A stretch of DNA of 64,000 nt. Origin: JAJACP01 sp964350245. GTDB lineage: Bacteria > Chlamydiota > Chlamydiia > Chlamydiales > JAAKFR01. Shown piece after piece: positions 17,028 through 26,008 of the stretch (position 1 is its first letter; every line of letters begins with the position of its first letter). Under the pieces are notes generated by a model, which worked only from the letters and a program-made list of their open reading frames with translations, did not search any database and was not told the DNA's origin. The position numbers and the translations under genes are program-made. The stretch covers positions 132,017 to 196,016 of the forward strand of contig CAYGJC010000001.1 of assembly GCA_964350245.1 (NCBI GenBank), read 5' to 3'.

Positions 17028-17070
17028 CTAGGATAACTCCAATAGTTATCCTAGTTCGCAGTCTCTTTTT
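17028..17070 (+). terminator. Terminator after rpsL
   Basis: A perfect 11-bp stem CTAGGATAACT/AGTTATCCTAG (17028-17038 and 17044-17054) with a 5-base loop, followed about ten bases later by a run of seven T. A second, longer imperfect stem made of the CTCTTTTT/AAAAAGAG segments (about 17057-17095) follows. Confidence 0.7.
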
Positions 17071-17171
17071 TTGTTGAAAAAGAGAGATTGCGCACGGCCC
17101 CCTCATTGGGGCAGGTGAAGAACGCTGTTTTCCAAACCATTTGTATTTTAACTGATTAGAAAAGGTTATTT

Positions 17172-17645
17172 ATGTCTAGAAGACACCGTGCTGAAAAGCG
17201 CAAGCCAGAGCCCGATCCCCTTTATGGGAGCGTGATTCTGGAAAAATTTATCAATAAAGTGATGATAGGCGGAAAAAAAGCCAAGGCACGTCAGATCGTG
17301 TACTCGGCTATCCGCGCTTTTGCTGACAAAGTTAAGATTGAAGATCCTCTTGACGCTTTTGAGCAAGCTCTTGAAAATGCTAAGCCTACCTTAGAGGTGA
17401 AATCGCGCCGTATTGGAGGAGCCACCTACCAAGTACCCATTGAAATTGCACCAGATCGACGAACAGCCATGGCGATGCGATGGATCATCAACAACTCTCG
17501 TTCTAAAGTAGGGAGATCCATGCAAGAGGGACTTGCTCAAGAATTGGCCGACTGCCTCCACAATCAGGGAGCAACGATCAAGAAAAAAGATGACACACAC
17601 CGCATGGCTGAAGCGAATAAAGCTTTTGCACACTATAAATGGTAA
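17172..17645 (+). CDS. rpsG: 30S ribosomal protein S7
   Basis: A 157-residue protein, MSRRHRAEKRK at the start and conserved GGKKAKARQIVYSA, YQVPIEI and RRTAMAMRWI segments. S7 nucleates assembly of the 30S head. The gene is 15 bases before fusA and probably starts the rpsG-fusA-rpsJ-cysJ-like operon from its own promoter in the preceding gap. Confidence 0.98.
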   Translation: MSRRHRAEKRKPEPDPLYGSVILEKFINKVMIGGKKAKARQIVYSAIRAFADKVKIEDPLDAFEQALENAKPTLEVKSRRIGGATYQVPIEIAPDRRTAMAMRWIINNSRSKVGRSMQEGLAQELADCLHNQGATIKKKDDTHRMAEANKAFAHYKW

Positions 17646-17660
17646 GGGAGAAATACAGCT

Positions 17661-19748
17661 ATGCCTAGAAAAAAAGAAGATCGCCTGGACCAAGTCAGAA
17701 ATGTTGGGATCATGGCGCACATCGACGCCGGAAAAACAACAACGACTGAACGGATTCTTTATTACGCTGGCCGTTCCCACAAAATTGGGGAAGTGCATGA
17801 AGGGGCCGCCACAATGGACTGGATGGAGCAGGAGCAAGAGCGTGGCATCACCATCACTTCAGCAGCTACAACAGTTTACTGGTCTGATTCTAAAATCAAT
17901 ATTATTGATACACCTGGCCACGTCGACTTCACTATTGAAGTAGAGCGCTCCTTACGTGTTCTCGATGGTGCTGTTGCTGTCTTTGATGCCGTTTCGGGAG
18001 TGGAGCCTCAGTCTGAAACAGTTTGGCGGCAAGCAGATAAATATCAAGTTCCTCGCATTGCTTTTGTCAATAAGATGGATCGAATGGGCGCGGACTTCTT
18101 TGAAGCCGTTGAGTCAATGAAAGAAAAGCTCGGCGCCAATGCGATTCCTGTTCAGTGTCCGATTGGTGCGGAGGGTGAGTTTGCCGGAATGGTCGACCTG
18201 ATCACAATGAAAGCGTTGATTTTCCAAGACGAGACGCTCGGGGCCAAATGGGACGAAACTGAGATTCCTGATGAACTGAAAGAGAAATGTGCAGAGATGC
18301 GCACCAACCTGCTCGAGGAGCTGGCAACTTTGGATGAGAGTAATGAAGCTTTCATGCAGAAAGTTCTTGAAGATCCCGATAGTCTCACAGCTGATGAAAT
18401 TCATGCTGCAGTTCGAAAGGGTGTTGTAGAGAACCGCTTTAATCCTGTTTTATGCGGTTCTGCCTTCAAAAACAAAGGTGTGCAACAATTGCTGGATGCG
18501 ATTGTCCGTTGGATGCCCTCTCCACTTGACCGTGGCGCTGTAGAAGGGGTGAATCTCAACACCGAAGAGGCCATGTCCATTCCTCCGGATGACGAAGCGC
18601 CATTAGCATCACTTGCTTTTAAAATCATGACAGACCCTTACGTTGGGCGTATCACATTTGTGCGTATTTATGCCGGTACAATGAAAAAGGGAATGACACT
18701 GGTTAATACAACAAAAGGGAAAAAAGAACGTGTATCCCGTCTTCTGCAAATGCACGCCAACGATCGAACCGATTGTGATGAGTTTTTCACAGGCGATATC
18801 GCAGCATGTATTGGTCTCAAACAGACCACAACAGGTGACACACTCTGTGCCGAAGGAAGTGAGCTCATTTTAGAAAAAATGGAGTTCCCAGAACCTGTTA
18901 TTGATATGGCTATTGAGCCTAAGTCTAAAGCCGATCGGGAGAAACTCGCTAATGCGTTAGGTGCTCTTTCCGAAGAGGATCCAACATTCCGAGTCAGCTC
19001 AAACGAAGAGACAGGTCAGACAATCATTTCAGGGATGGGAGAGCTTCATCTGGACATTTTACGCGATCGGATGATTCGTGAGTTTAAAGTGGAAGCGAAT
19101 GTAGGTGAGCCCCAAGTTTCCTATAAGGAGACCATCACCGTACCCAGCAAGACGGAGACCAAATTCGTCAAGCAGTCAGGTGGACGTGGGCAGTATGCAC
19201 ACGTTTGTCTCGATATTGAGCCTAACGAGCCTGGAAAAGGCACAGAGATTGTCAGCAAAATTGTTGGAGGTGTGATTCCTAAAGAATACATCCCCGCTGT
19301 GATCAAAGGGATCGAAGAGGGACTGACAACAGGAGTTCTTGCGGGCTACAATCTTGTCGATGTTAAAGTCTTTATCGTTTTTGGTTCGTACCATGATGTC
19401 GACTCCAATGAGATGGCCTTTAAGATCTGCGGATCGATGGCAATCAAAGATGCGTGTAAGAAGGCGCAGCCGGTTATTTTAGAACCGATCATGAAAGTCG
19501 ATGTGACAACTCCTGAAGCTAGCTTGGGTGATGTTATCGGCGATTTGAACCGCCGTCGCGGGAAAATTCTTGGGCAAGAAGCGCAGAAAGTCATGGTCAA
19601 AATCAACGCTGAGGTTCCCTTAAGCGAGATGTTTGGCTACACAACTTCGCTCCGTTCCTTGAGTTCGGGTCGTGCGACTTCCACAATGGAACCTGCGTAC
19701 TTTGCAAAGGTTCCCAAAGCAATCCAAGATAAAATAGTCAATAAATAG
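17661..19748 (+). CDS. fusA: Elongation factor G
   Basis: A 695-residue GTPase. The G1 motif is AHIDAGKTTTTE, G3 is DTPGHVDF and G4 is NKMD, with the EF-G domain IV motif YKETI-type region and final GYTTSLRSLSSGRATSTMEP. It catalyses ribosomal translocation. A GGGAG ribosome-binding site precedes the ATG. It is followed after 7 bases by rpsJ. Confidence 0.98.
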   Translation: MPRKKEDRLDQVRNVGIMAHIDAGKTTTTERILYYAGRSHKIGEVHEGAATMDWMEQEQERGITITSAATTVYWSDSKINIIDTPGHVDFTIEVERSLRVLDGAVAVFDAVSGVEPQSETVWRQADKYQVPRIAFVNKMDRMGADFFEAVESMKEKLGANAIPVQCPIGAEGEFAGMVDLITMKALIFQDETLGAKWDETEIPDELKEKCAEMRTNLLEELATLDESNEAFMQKVLEDPDSLTADEIHAAVRKGVVENRFNPVLCGSAFKNKGVQQLLDAIVRWMPSPLDRGAVEGVNLNTEEAMSIPPDDEAPLASLAFKIMTDPYVGRITFVRIYAGTMKKGMTLVNTTKGKKERVSRLLQMHANDRTDCDEFFTGDIAACIGLKQTTTGDTLCAEGSELILEKMEFPEPVIDMAIEPKSKADREKLANALGALSEEDPTFRVSSNEETGQTIISGMGELHLDILRDRMIREFKVEANVGEPQVSYKETITVPSKTETKFVKQSGGRGQYAHVCLDIEPNEPGKGTEIVSKIVGGVIPKEYIPAVIKGIEEGLTTGVLAGYNLVDVKVFIVFGSYHDVDSNEMAFKICGSMAIKDACKKAQPVILEPIMKVDVTTPEASLGDVIGDLNRRRGKILGQEAQKVMVKINAEVPLSEMFGYTTSLRSLSSGRATSTMEPAYFAKVPKAIQDKIVNK

Positions 19749-19755
19749 GACACAT

Positions 19756-20076
19756 ATGGCTAAACAAGAAAAACAAAAAATTCGCATCCGGATCAAAGGG
19801 TTTGATCAACGTCAGCTCGATCGTTCAACAGCTGATATCGTTGAGACCGCGAAAAGAACAGGTGCGCGTGTTGTTGGTCCTATTCCCCTGCCAACAAAAC
19901 GTGAGATCTACACTGTTTTACGCTCTCCCCACGTAGACCGTAAATCGCGAGAACAGTTTGAAATCCGTACACACAAGCGGTTGATTGATATCCTCGATCC
20001 AACAGGGAAAACAATTGACGCGCTAAAAACCCTCTCATTGCCGGCTGGTGTCGACATTAAAATCAAAGCAGCTTGA
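19756..20076 (+). CDS. rpsJ: 30S ribosomal protein S10
   Basis: A 106-residue protein, KIRIRIKGFDQRQLDRS at the start and the conserved GPIPLPTKREIYTVLRSPHV and RTHKRLIDI motifs. Its location directly behind fusA matches the C. trachomatis order. Its last 29 bases overlap the chosen start of the next gene. Confidence 0.98.
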   Translation: MAKQEKQKIRIRIKGFDQRQLDRSTADIVETAKRTGARVVGPIPLPTKREIYTVLRSPHVDRKSREQFEIRTHKRLIDILDPTGKTIDALKTLSLPAGVDIKIKAA

Positions 20077-21046
20077 TCAGGCTTTTTTTGCCTGTATCAA
20101 AGAGAGAGTTCGACTCAATCCCGGATCGGAAAAGGAGACATATCATGTCGTACTTGACCTAAAGGGCTCCGGGATTGAGTATTCGGTTGGTGATTGTGTG
20201 GGAATCTATCCCGAAAACGACCCCACTTATGTCAGTACGCTGGTTCAAAAGCTCAAAGCCCCTTCTGTTCATGACTTTTTACTTAAAAAAGCTAACCTTC
20301 ATCGTATACCCAAAAAACTGCTTGGGGAACATCCTGACTTAGTGACGCTACTCAACTATCAAACAGTTGAACCAGAAAAACTCTGTGAAAGCCTTCTCCC
20401 TCTTCTTCCTCGCTTTTATTCGATTGCTTCTTCTCAGAAGCTTGTCGGAGATGAGGTGCACTTAACTGTGGCTCTCACTAAAAATGACCCGGGCGCTCCT
20501 ATAGCCTACGGAACCTGCTCGGACTTTATCTGTAGAAGGGCCCCCCTTTTTAAACCAGTTGTCCCTCTTTTTCTACAACCCTCACGCCATTTTTTCTTGC
20601 CTCCAGAATCCAAAGAACATCCCATTATAATGGTTGGGCCAGGAACAGGAATTGCTCCCTTTCGCGGCTTTATGCAAGAGAGAGTGCACTCAAGAAACTG
20701 GCTCTTTTTTGGCGAGAGATATGAAAAAAAAGATTACTACTATCAATCCTTTTGGCAAGCACTTGTAGAAAAAAAATCCCTTAAAATCGATTGTGCTTTC
20801 TCCCGGGATCAAACAGAAAAGGTCTATGTCCAACATAAGATGTATGAGCATAGGGAGGAGGTATGGAGATGGCTCCAGGAGGGTGCCTATCTCTTCGTCT
20901 GTGGGGATGCCTCTAAAATGGCTAAGGATGTTGACAAAACGCTCCATCAAATCGTTGAAGTGGAGGGGAAACTCTCTCCAATAGATGCAAAATCTTATAT
21001 TAAAAATTTAAAGAAAACACTTCGTTATCAACGAGACGTCTACTAA
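20048..21046 (+). CDS. cysJ: Sulfite-reductase-flavoprotein-like FAD/NADPH oxidoreductase
   Basis: A 332-residue protein equivalent to the FAD- and NADPH-binding part of CysJ. The FAD motif is RFYSIASS, the NADP site includes GPGTGIAPFRGF, LFFGERYEKKDYYY and FVCGDASKMAKDV. The flavodoxin (FMN) domain of true CysJ is missing, as in the C. trachomatis homologue (CT435). Electron acceptor and pathway are unknown; sulfite reduction is doubtful without the partner. The GTG start at 20048 overlaps rpsJ by 29 bases; an internal start is possible. Confidence 0.8.
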   Translation: MSTLKSKQLDQAFFACIKERVRLNPGSEKETYHVVLDLKGSGIEYSVGDCVGIYPENDPTYVSTLVQKLKAPSVHDFLLKKANLHRIPKKLLGEHPDLVTLLNYQTVEPEKLCESLLPLLPRFYSIASSQKLVGDEVHLTVALTKNDPGAPIAYGTCSDFICRRAPLFKPVVPLFLQPSRHFFLPPESKEHPIIMVGPGTGIAPFRGFMQERVHSRNWLFFGERYEKKDYYYQSFWQALVEKKSLKIDCAFSRDQTEKVYVQHKMYEHREEVWRWLQEGAYLFVCGDASKMAKDVDKTLHQIVEVEGKLSPIDAKSYIKNLKKTLRYQRDVY

Positions 21047-21125
21047 CTCCTCTAGGCCTCTTTAATTGATTTTAATATTTTTCCTGTGGTAAAATTTGCC
21101 AACCCTCTAAATAGGAGCGTTTAAA

Positions 21126-22295
21126 ATGAAGCTACATAAAACCGGTGTTCTTGCAGCCGGCCTCGCCTTGTTTTCCATGTTTTTTGGTGCTGGTGATCTT
21201 ATATGGCCTCTCATTTTAGGCGGCAATGCAGGTGATAAAACCCTATTTGCCACAATTGGATTACTCATCACCGGAGTGAGTCTCCCTTTGTTAGGCTTAA
21301 TGGCTATGATGCTCTTCCAGGGTGATTGTCGCTCTTTTTTTGGGCAGGCGGGACGTATTCCGGGTATTCTTCTTCTCTTTATCATCCAGGCTATTTTAGG
21401 CCCCTTTGGATCCACTCCCCGCTTATTTACACTCGCTCATGCTACTTTACGCCCCTACCTTCCGGAGTTTGTTAATCTTCCTCTCTTTTGTATCTTGTCT
21501 ATTTTTATCGTTTTTCTCTTTACTATTCGTAGACAGCGTGTTGTGGATATCCTAGGACTATTTTTAACTCCAATTCTGCTCTTTTCATTAGGATTGATTA
21601 TCTTTATTGGTATGCGCAACCACCCAACTCCGGAAGCAGTTGCATTGGGAAGAGGGGACACATTTTTCCAAGGTCTCACTGTTGGCTACCACACTCTTGA
21701 CCTAATCGCCTCATTTATTTTTGCTCCCCTTGTCCTCTCTTATTTTCGCCACGATGAAGGAAGTGCCGATTATCCAGAAGGGCGGAGACACGTGTTCAAG
21801 AAGATGATAAAATCATGTGCACTTGCAGGCCTTCTACTCATGGCTATGTTTGTAGGCCTCACCTTCATCGCCTCCTATTATCAGTCTGTTCTTCCACCGC
21901 ACGCTCCAGAAGAGCGCCTCGCTGTATTATCTATGTATCTACTCGGTTCAAAAGGAGCCTTTTTTTCCTGCCTTGCCGTCTCGCTCTCTTGTTTGACAAC
22001 AGCAATTCCCATTTCATTAATCTCCTCAGAGTATATCCACAGCCACTTTTTAAAGGGCAAAGGAAGCCTTACCACCCCTCTTTTGATCTCATTGGGCCTT
22101 TCTGCTATTGTCGCGAATCTTGGTTTTATGGGAATTGCCGCTATGCTTGAGCCTGTGTTGCAAATTATTTGTCCGGGTTTAATTATTTTGTGTATCTTCA
22201 ATATCTTACACAAACTCTATGAGATGCGCATGAGACGCGCCCCTGTTTTTGCTGCATTTGCTCTTTCCATCCTTAGCTATTTCATCCAAGTGTAA
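21126..22295 (+). CDS. brnQ: Branched-chain amino acid transporter (BrnQ/LIVCS family)
   Basis: A 389-residue membrane protein with about twelve hydrophobic segments and the family start AAGLALFSMFFGAGDLIWPL. The motif FFGAGN/DL and the long cytoplasmic gap after segment 8 match LIVCS symporters, which import Leu, Ile and Val with sodium or protons. An intracellular bacterium would use it to obtain amino acids from the host. It has its own promoter region and AGGAG upstream. Confidence 0.88.
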   Translation: MKLHKTGVLAAGLALFSMFFGAGDLIWPLILGGNAGDKTLFATIGLLITGVSLPLLGLMAMMLFQGDCRSFFGQAGRIPGILLLFIIQAILGPFGSTPRLFTLAHATLRPYLPEFVNLPLFCILSIFIVFLFTIRRQRVVDILGLFLTPILLFSLGLIIFIGMRNHPTPEAVALGRGDTFFQGLTVGYHTLDLIASFIFAPLVLSYFRHDEGSADYPEGRRHVFKKMIKSCALAGLLLMAMFVGLTFIASYYQSVLPPHAPEERLAVLSMYLLGSKGAFFSCLAVSLSCLTTAIPISLISSEYIHSHFLKGKGSLTTPLLISLGLSAIVANLGFMGIAAMLEPVLQIICPGLIILCIFNILHKLYEMRMRRAPVFAAFALSILSYFIQV

Positions 22296-22361
22296 TTCTT
22301 CTCTTGACATAACTGCTAAATTTTAAGATAGTAACCCTAAATTTTATCTTGGAGGTTACAC

Positions 22362-23216
22362 ATGAAGAAATGTCTTCTTGGACTGCTACTTTTATGCAGC
22401 CCATTGGTTGCGCTACCTATTGGAAACCCAATGGATGCGAGTTTGTACTCAAACGGTCTTTTTTGTGGAGACTGCTATGAGGAGAATTGTTGCGATCCAT
22501 GCGATCCGTGTTTTAATTGGTGTGATGCATGGAATTTTCGCATCGGCTTTTACGGTGACTACGTATTCAACCGACACATGGAGCTAAAAAACCGCGACAA
22601 AGCTAAAATTGACGATTTTGAGCTCTTCACAAATGCCTTTTATCTCGCTTTAAACATCTGTGATCGACTTGATGTCTTTACGACGTTAGGTGCAACAAGC
22701 CTGAATCTTACCTCAAACCCAGGTGTGTGGAACAATGCGATTCGTACAGCTCTTTTTGAGCTGCAAACCGAAACCGATTTTTCTTGGAGTATTGGCGGCC
22801 GTCTAACTTTGTGGAGTTGTGACTGCTTCTTTTTCGGACTTGAAGGTCAGTATTTCCATACAAAGCCTAATCTTCACTATGCAGTTGCCAGTAACAACGT
22901 TCTTGCTTACCCTACCAACGTCAGTTTGAAATACTCTGAGTGGCAGGTCGGTCTAGGCGTTTCCTATCTTGTAAGAGTTGGTTGTTCCGGTGTTTCTGCA
23001 ATTCCTTACTTAGGTGTTAAATGGGCCGGATGTCGTGGAGACTTCAATGATGCATTGATCTCAACAGATATCATGATGTTTGATATTCGGAACAGTAAAC
23101 TCTGGGGTTACGGAGTTGGGATGACCGTTCTTTTCTGTGACGCTTTAAGTGTTACAGTAGAAGGTCGTTATGCGGATGAAAAGGCTGTCTATGTCAATGG
23201 CCAGTTCCGCTTCTAA
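22362..23216 (+). CDS. MOMP-like outer membrane beta-barrel protein, second copy
   Basis: A 284-residue protein. Signal peptide MKKCLLGLLLLCSPLVA, then mature LPIGNPMDASLYSNGLFC, the chlamydial MOMP start. A cluster of eight Cys in residues 35-55 is suited to disulfide cross-linking of the outer membrane. Then comes RIGFYGDYVFNRHMEL, a barrel of alternating residues, and a final ...GQFRF with terminal Phe. TTGGAGG lies seven bases before the ATG. Likely a porin and structural protein. It is followed by a strong terminator. It is paralogous to the protein at 2806-3591. Confidence 0.88.
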   Translation: MKKCLLGLLLLCSPLVALPIGNPMDASLYSNGLFCGDCYEENCCDPCDPCFNWCDAWNFRIGFYGDYVFNRHMELKNRDKAKIDDFELFTNAFYLALNICDRLDVFTTLGATSLNLTSNPGVWNNAIRTALFELQTETDFSWSIGGRLTLWSCDCFFFGLEGQYFHTKPNLHYAVASNNVLAYPTNVSLKYSEWQVGLGVSYLVRVGCSGVSAIPYLGVKWAGCRGDFNDALISTDIMMFDIRNSKLWGYGVGMTVLFCDALSVTVEGRYADEKAVYVNGQFRF

Positions 23217-23247
23217 TTCGTTAGATCACTATAGTTCGTAAGGGTTG

Positions 23248-23286
23248 GCCCTCTGTCTGGACAAGACAGAGGGCTTTTATTTTTTG
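23248..23286 (+). terminator. Rho-independent terminator after the MOMP-like gene
   Basis: Perfect 11-bp stem GCCCTCTGTCT/AGACAGAGGGC (23248-23258 and 23264-23274), 5-base loop, then TTTTATTTTTT. Confidence 0.9.
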
Positions 23287-23310
23287 AGATAATCTGGTAC
23301 CTTCTTTTCC

Positions 23311-23790
23311 ATGATACGCAGTGGAATTGGACAAGATAGCCATCGCTTCCTTCCTAAAGATTCGGTCAAACCGTGCGTCCTAGGAGGGTTGATTTTTGAG
23401 GAGGCGCCCGGGTTTCAAGCTAACTCTGATGGAGATGTCGTTCTTCACGCAATTTGTAACGCCATCTCCTCGGTGACAGGAGAGATCATCCTGGGCCTAC
23501 GCGCTGATGAACTCTTAGAAAAAGAAGGCATTACTGACAGCTCTGTCTACTTAAAAGAAGCCCTTAAAACATTAGGCAGACAAACAATCACTCATGTGGC
23601 TCTTACAATTGAGGCCGCCAGACCCAAGTTTTTAAAACGCATTCCTGAAATGCGTCAAAATATTGCGCACCTCATGGATCTTGAAGTTTCTCAAGTGGGC
23701 ATCACAGCGACAACGGGTGAGGGACTCACCGACTTTGGGTGTGGAGAGGGCGTTCAATGCTTCTGCATCCTCACCACCTCCGAAACCTAA
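23311..23790 (+). CDS. ispF: 2-C-methyl-D-erythritol 2,4-cyclodiphosphate synthase
   Basis: A 159-residue protein with the IspF start IRSGIGQDSHRF (metal-binding Asp and His), NSDGDVVLHAICNA (second metal His) and the C-terminal GITATTGEGLTDFGCGEGV. It forms the cyclodiphosphate in the MEP isoprenoid pathway. The usual Asp in HALCDA is Asn here. IspD of the same pathway lies 36 kb away, and UppS uses the product. Confidence 0.95.
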   Translation: MIRSGIGQDSHRFLPKDSVKPCVLGGLIFEEAPGFQANSDGDVVLHAICNAISSVTGEIILGLRADELLEKEGITDSSVYLKEALKTLGRQTITHVALTIEAARPKFLKRIPEMRQNIAHLMDLEVSQVGITATTGEGLTDFGCGEGVQCFCILTTSET

Positions 23791-23875
23791 GAACCCAAAA
23801 TCAGGTTACCCGCTACTTTGCTAAAAGAATACTCTCTCGATTGAAAATCGACACGATTAGGTGCATCCCAAAGAA

Positions 23876-23977
23876 CTTTTTGGAATTTTTGCTTCAGTAG
23901 GTTGATCTCGAGCGATGACAGTACACCCGGTACGGCGAGCGAGAGATCAGCCGAGTGAAGTAAAAAGAATCAAAAAG
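23876..23977. repeat. Large imperfect palindromic repeat, copy 2
   Basis: The arms CTTTTTGG... and ...CAAAAAG pair imperfectly over about 45 bases around a centre with two GTAC motifs. Relative to copy 1 (9205-9312) the core keeps TGATCTCTC, CTCG, CCGTAC, GTAC, TCG and AGATC in order. The direct repeat CTTTGCTAAA flanks it at 23816-23825 and 23989-23998. The element fills most of the gap between ispF and the omcB terminator. Confidence 0.6.
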
Positions 23978-24000
23978 ATAACCAAAAGCTTTGCTAAATA

Positions 24001-24028
24001 AGAAAAGCCGCTGGGCGAACCCAGCGGC
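24001..24028 (-). terminator. Rho-independent terminator after omcB
   Basis: On the minus strand: 9-bp stem GCCGCTGGG/CCCAGCGGC closed by a TTCG tetraloop (24028-24007), then TTTTCTT. It lies 28 bases after the omcB stop. Confidence 0.9.
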
Positions 24029-24055
24029 TTCTTATAAGAACACTCCTATCTACGC

Positions 24056-25792
24056 TTAGTAGACGTGAGTCGCCTCAGTATCGGTTACTGGTGTACCCAG
24101 ACCGTCAGAGGACAGAGTTGCCTCAGCACGTGCATCACCTACTGAAACCGCTTTTACGCGGACACAGTATTCCATGCATTGCTTAGGATCAAGCTTTTCA
24201 ATCGGCTCGAATGTAACCGTTTGACCTGAAACAGTACCTTTTGTAGGACCGTTTGCAGACTCAGGTTTCAACTCATCTGTGAAACGAATGACCAATCTCA
24301 CATTTGTATCTTCAGCACTACCACGGTTTGAAACACAAACTTTGTAGACTGTTGAACTATCCCCATCGATACAGATAGGATCTTGAGTATCTACCATACA
24401 CATGTGTGTAGCTGGAACACCTTTCCAACAGGTTGTGGCTTCTGCGCACGATACGCACTGACCACAATCAGAGTTTGTAGAAACCGTTACTTTATTGGTT
24501 AAGCAACCAGTAACTTGAGACTGAAGAGAAACAGAGAATGTTTTGGTCTCACCAGGACAGAACTCTGGAATGCACCAGATTGCTCTGTTACAGCAAATCT
24601 CTGCGCCAGGCGCATCAACAACTGTAGTTCCTGCAGGAGAAACATCATCCACGATCACATCTCTTAGGACTAGGTCACCTGGGTTGGTAACTGTGATTGT
24701 GTAGTCCACTCTCTTACAAATGTAGGCCCAGTCTGGTCCAGTTTTAGTCACCTGAACACAAGGCTCGTTAATCAGTGTAGTCGCTTCAGCAGAACATCTA
24801 GGACCGCCGCAGTAACTCACTGTTGCCACATTCGTTACACACCCACGCTTTGTTGCACAGAAGTCGACGCAAAAACGTCGGCTATCTCCAGAGCAAAGAT
24901 CGCCTAACTCATATGTCAAGCAGTTCAAACCACTTGAATGAGAAAGACCGTCTGGTACTGCATCTTGAACAACAACATCATAGGCTGTTGCTGAGCCTGA
25001 GTTGCACACCTCAATCGTATAAGATACGGGGCAATACAAGCAGGCACATTCAGGACCGTACTTTTTGATACATACAACGGGCTGACCACAGTTTGTGTAA
25101 GCACAAAGCTGGGGGCAAGCACAGACTGTTGCAGCAGCTAAGCAGCAACCTTCTTTCATTGGACGTACCCAGACCGTAATGTTCTGAGTTTCGCCACACT
25201 TCATGTGTGGAAATTCCCAGCGGAGTGAGTTGTTCTTATCAACTTGTGCTGGAGGATCACTCTTGATAAACTCAGAGTCGCAAGGCAACGTTTGGTTTAC
25301 AACGACATCGGCACACGTCTTTTGAGCTGTAATACAGATCTCAACAGGGTATGGGGATCCGACAGTTGCAAACTCTGGCGCGCGCTGACATAGATCAACA
25401 ACACAATCATCACAGGTTTGGTAAGATCTCATGTTTCCAAAGCAACGCTCCTCAGGGAACGGCTGATCACACTGCCCACTACCACATGGGTAGAAGCTAG
25501 GATCACATGGAAAATATTGATTCTTATCTGTTCGGCAAGGCTCTTCACAAGGGCCAAGGGCACTTTGTGTTAAGCCACAGGGTTCGCACTTAGGCGATGG
25601 TGGGCAAGGGTCGCATCGTGGTGGACACGGGTCACAACGTGGTGGGCATGGTGAACACGGGTCGCACTTAGGTGGACATTTTACTTCGCAAGGCGAACTG
25701 AAACAATCGCACCAATTACGATTACAACTTGCCAAGCAAAACACGCTCATTATAAAAAGAGCGGCTACAGCAGTTCGCAAGGGTTGAATCAT
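24056..25792 (-). CDS. omcB: Large cysteine-rich outer membrane protein OmcB
   Basis: A 578-residue protein. The signal sequence ends at LASC (Cys23). A Cys/Pro-rich leader of CPPRCDPC-type repeats (about residues 38-75) is followed by several immunoglobulin-like DUF11 repeats with regular Cys, and ends ...TDTEATHVY. OmcB is the disulfide-cross-linked periplasmic/outer-membrane protein that gives elementary bodies their rigidity in place of a thick wall, and it is made late in development. Its AGGAG ribosome-binding site and ATG overlap the end of a 44-codon ORF (ATGA overlap). Its first 23 residues resemble those of OmcA. Confidence 0.96.
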   Translation of the reverse strand: MIQPLRTAVAALFIMSVFCLASCNRNWCDCFSSPCEVKCPPKCDPCSPCPPRCDPCPPRCDPCPPSPKCEPCGLTQSALGPCEEPCRTDKNQYFPCDPSFYPCGSGQCDQPFPEERCFGNMRSYQTCDDCVVDLCQRAPEFATVGSPYPVEICITAQKTCADVVVNQTLPCDSEFIKSDPPAQVDKNNSLRWEFPHMKCGETQNITVWVRPMKEGCCLAAATVCACPQLCAYTNCGQPVVCIKKYGPECACLYCPVSYTIEVCNSGSATAYDVVVQDAVPDGLSHSSGLNCLTYELGDLCSGDSRRFCVDFCATKRGCVTNVATVSYCGGPRCSAEATTLINEPCVQVTKTGPDWAYICKRVDYTITVTNPGDLVLRDVIVDDVSPAGTTVVDAPGAEICCNRAIWCIPEFCPGETKTFSVSLQSQVTGCLTNKVTVSTNSDCGQCVSCAEATTCWKGVPATHMCMVDTQDPICIDGDSSTVYKVCVSNRGSAEDTNVRLVIRFTDELKPESANGPTKGTVSGQTVTFEPIEKLDPKQCMEYCVRVKAVSVGDARAEATLSSDGLGTPVTDTEATHVY

Positions 25793-25923
25793 AGGAAACT
25801 CCTATACATTTTATTAGATACTAACTTATTCCCCACAGTGACCTGGTAAAAATGCTCATACTCGACTTCAAGGCCGTCTCGAGGCTTCTCCTCCTGAACA
25901 TTTACTATCTGACTCCAAGTCAT
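25789..25923 (-). CDS. 44-codon ORF between omcA and omcB, coupled to omcB
   Basis: An ATG at 25923 with AAGGAG eight bases upstream opens 44 codons (MTWSQIVNVQEEKPRDG..., then ...NKMYRSFL). Its TGA overlaps the omcB ATG as ATGA. The peptide is polar, without Cys or a signal sequence, and I do not recognise it. The coupling geometry is that of a genuine operon gene or of a translated leader that controls omcB. It may instead be chance within a long leader. A 10-bp GNRA-capped hairpin lies 23 bases before its ATG. Confidence 0.5.
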   Translation of the reverse strand: MTWSQIVNVQEEKPRDGLEVEYEHFYQVTVGNKLVSNKMYRSFL

Positions 25924-25945
25924 TTATAATACTCCTTGAGATTCA

Positions 25946-25969
25946 GACCTGAGAGTTTCCTCTCAGGTC
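25946..25969 (-). promoter_or_regulatory. 10-bp hairpin with GAAA tetraloop between omcA and omcB
   Basis: On the minus strand GACCTGAGAG-GAAA-CTCTCAGGTC is a perfect stem closed by a GNRA loop (25969-25946). No T-run follows, so it is probably not a terminator. It lies just before the ribosome-binding site of the 44-codon ORF and could be a processing or stability element separating omcA from omcB mRNA. Confidence 0.5.
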
Positions 25970-26008
25970 ATGAATACATTTTTACCTGCGGGCGTTCCAC
26001 ACACTAAA

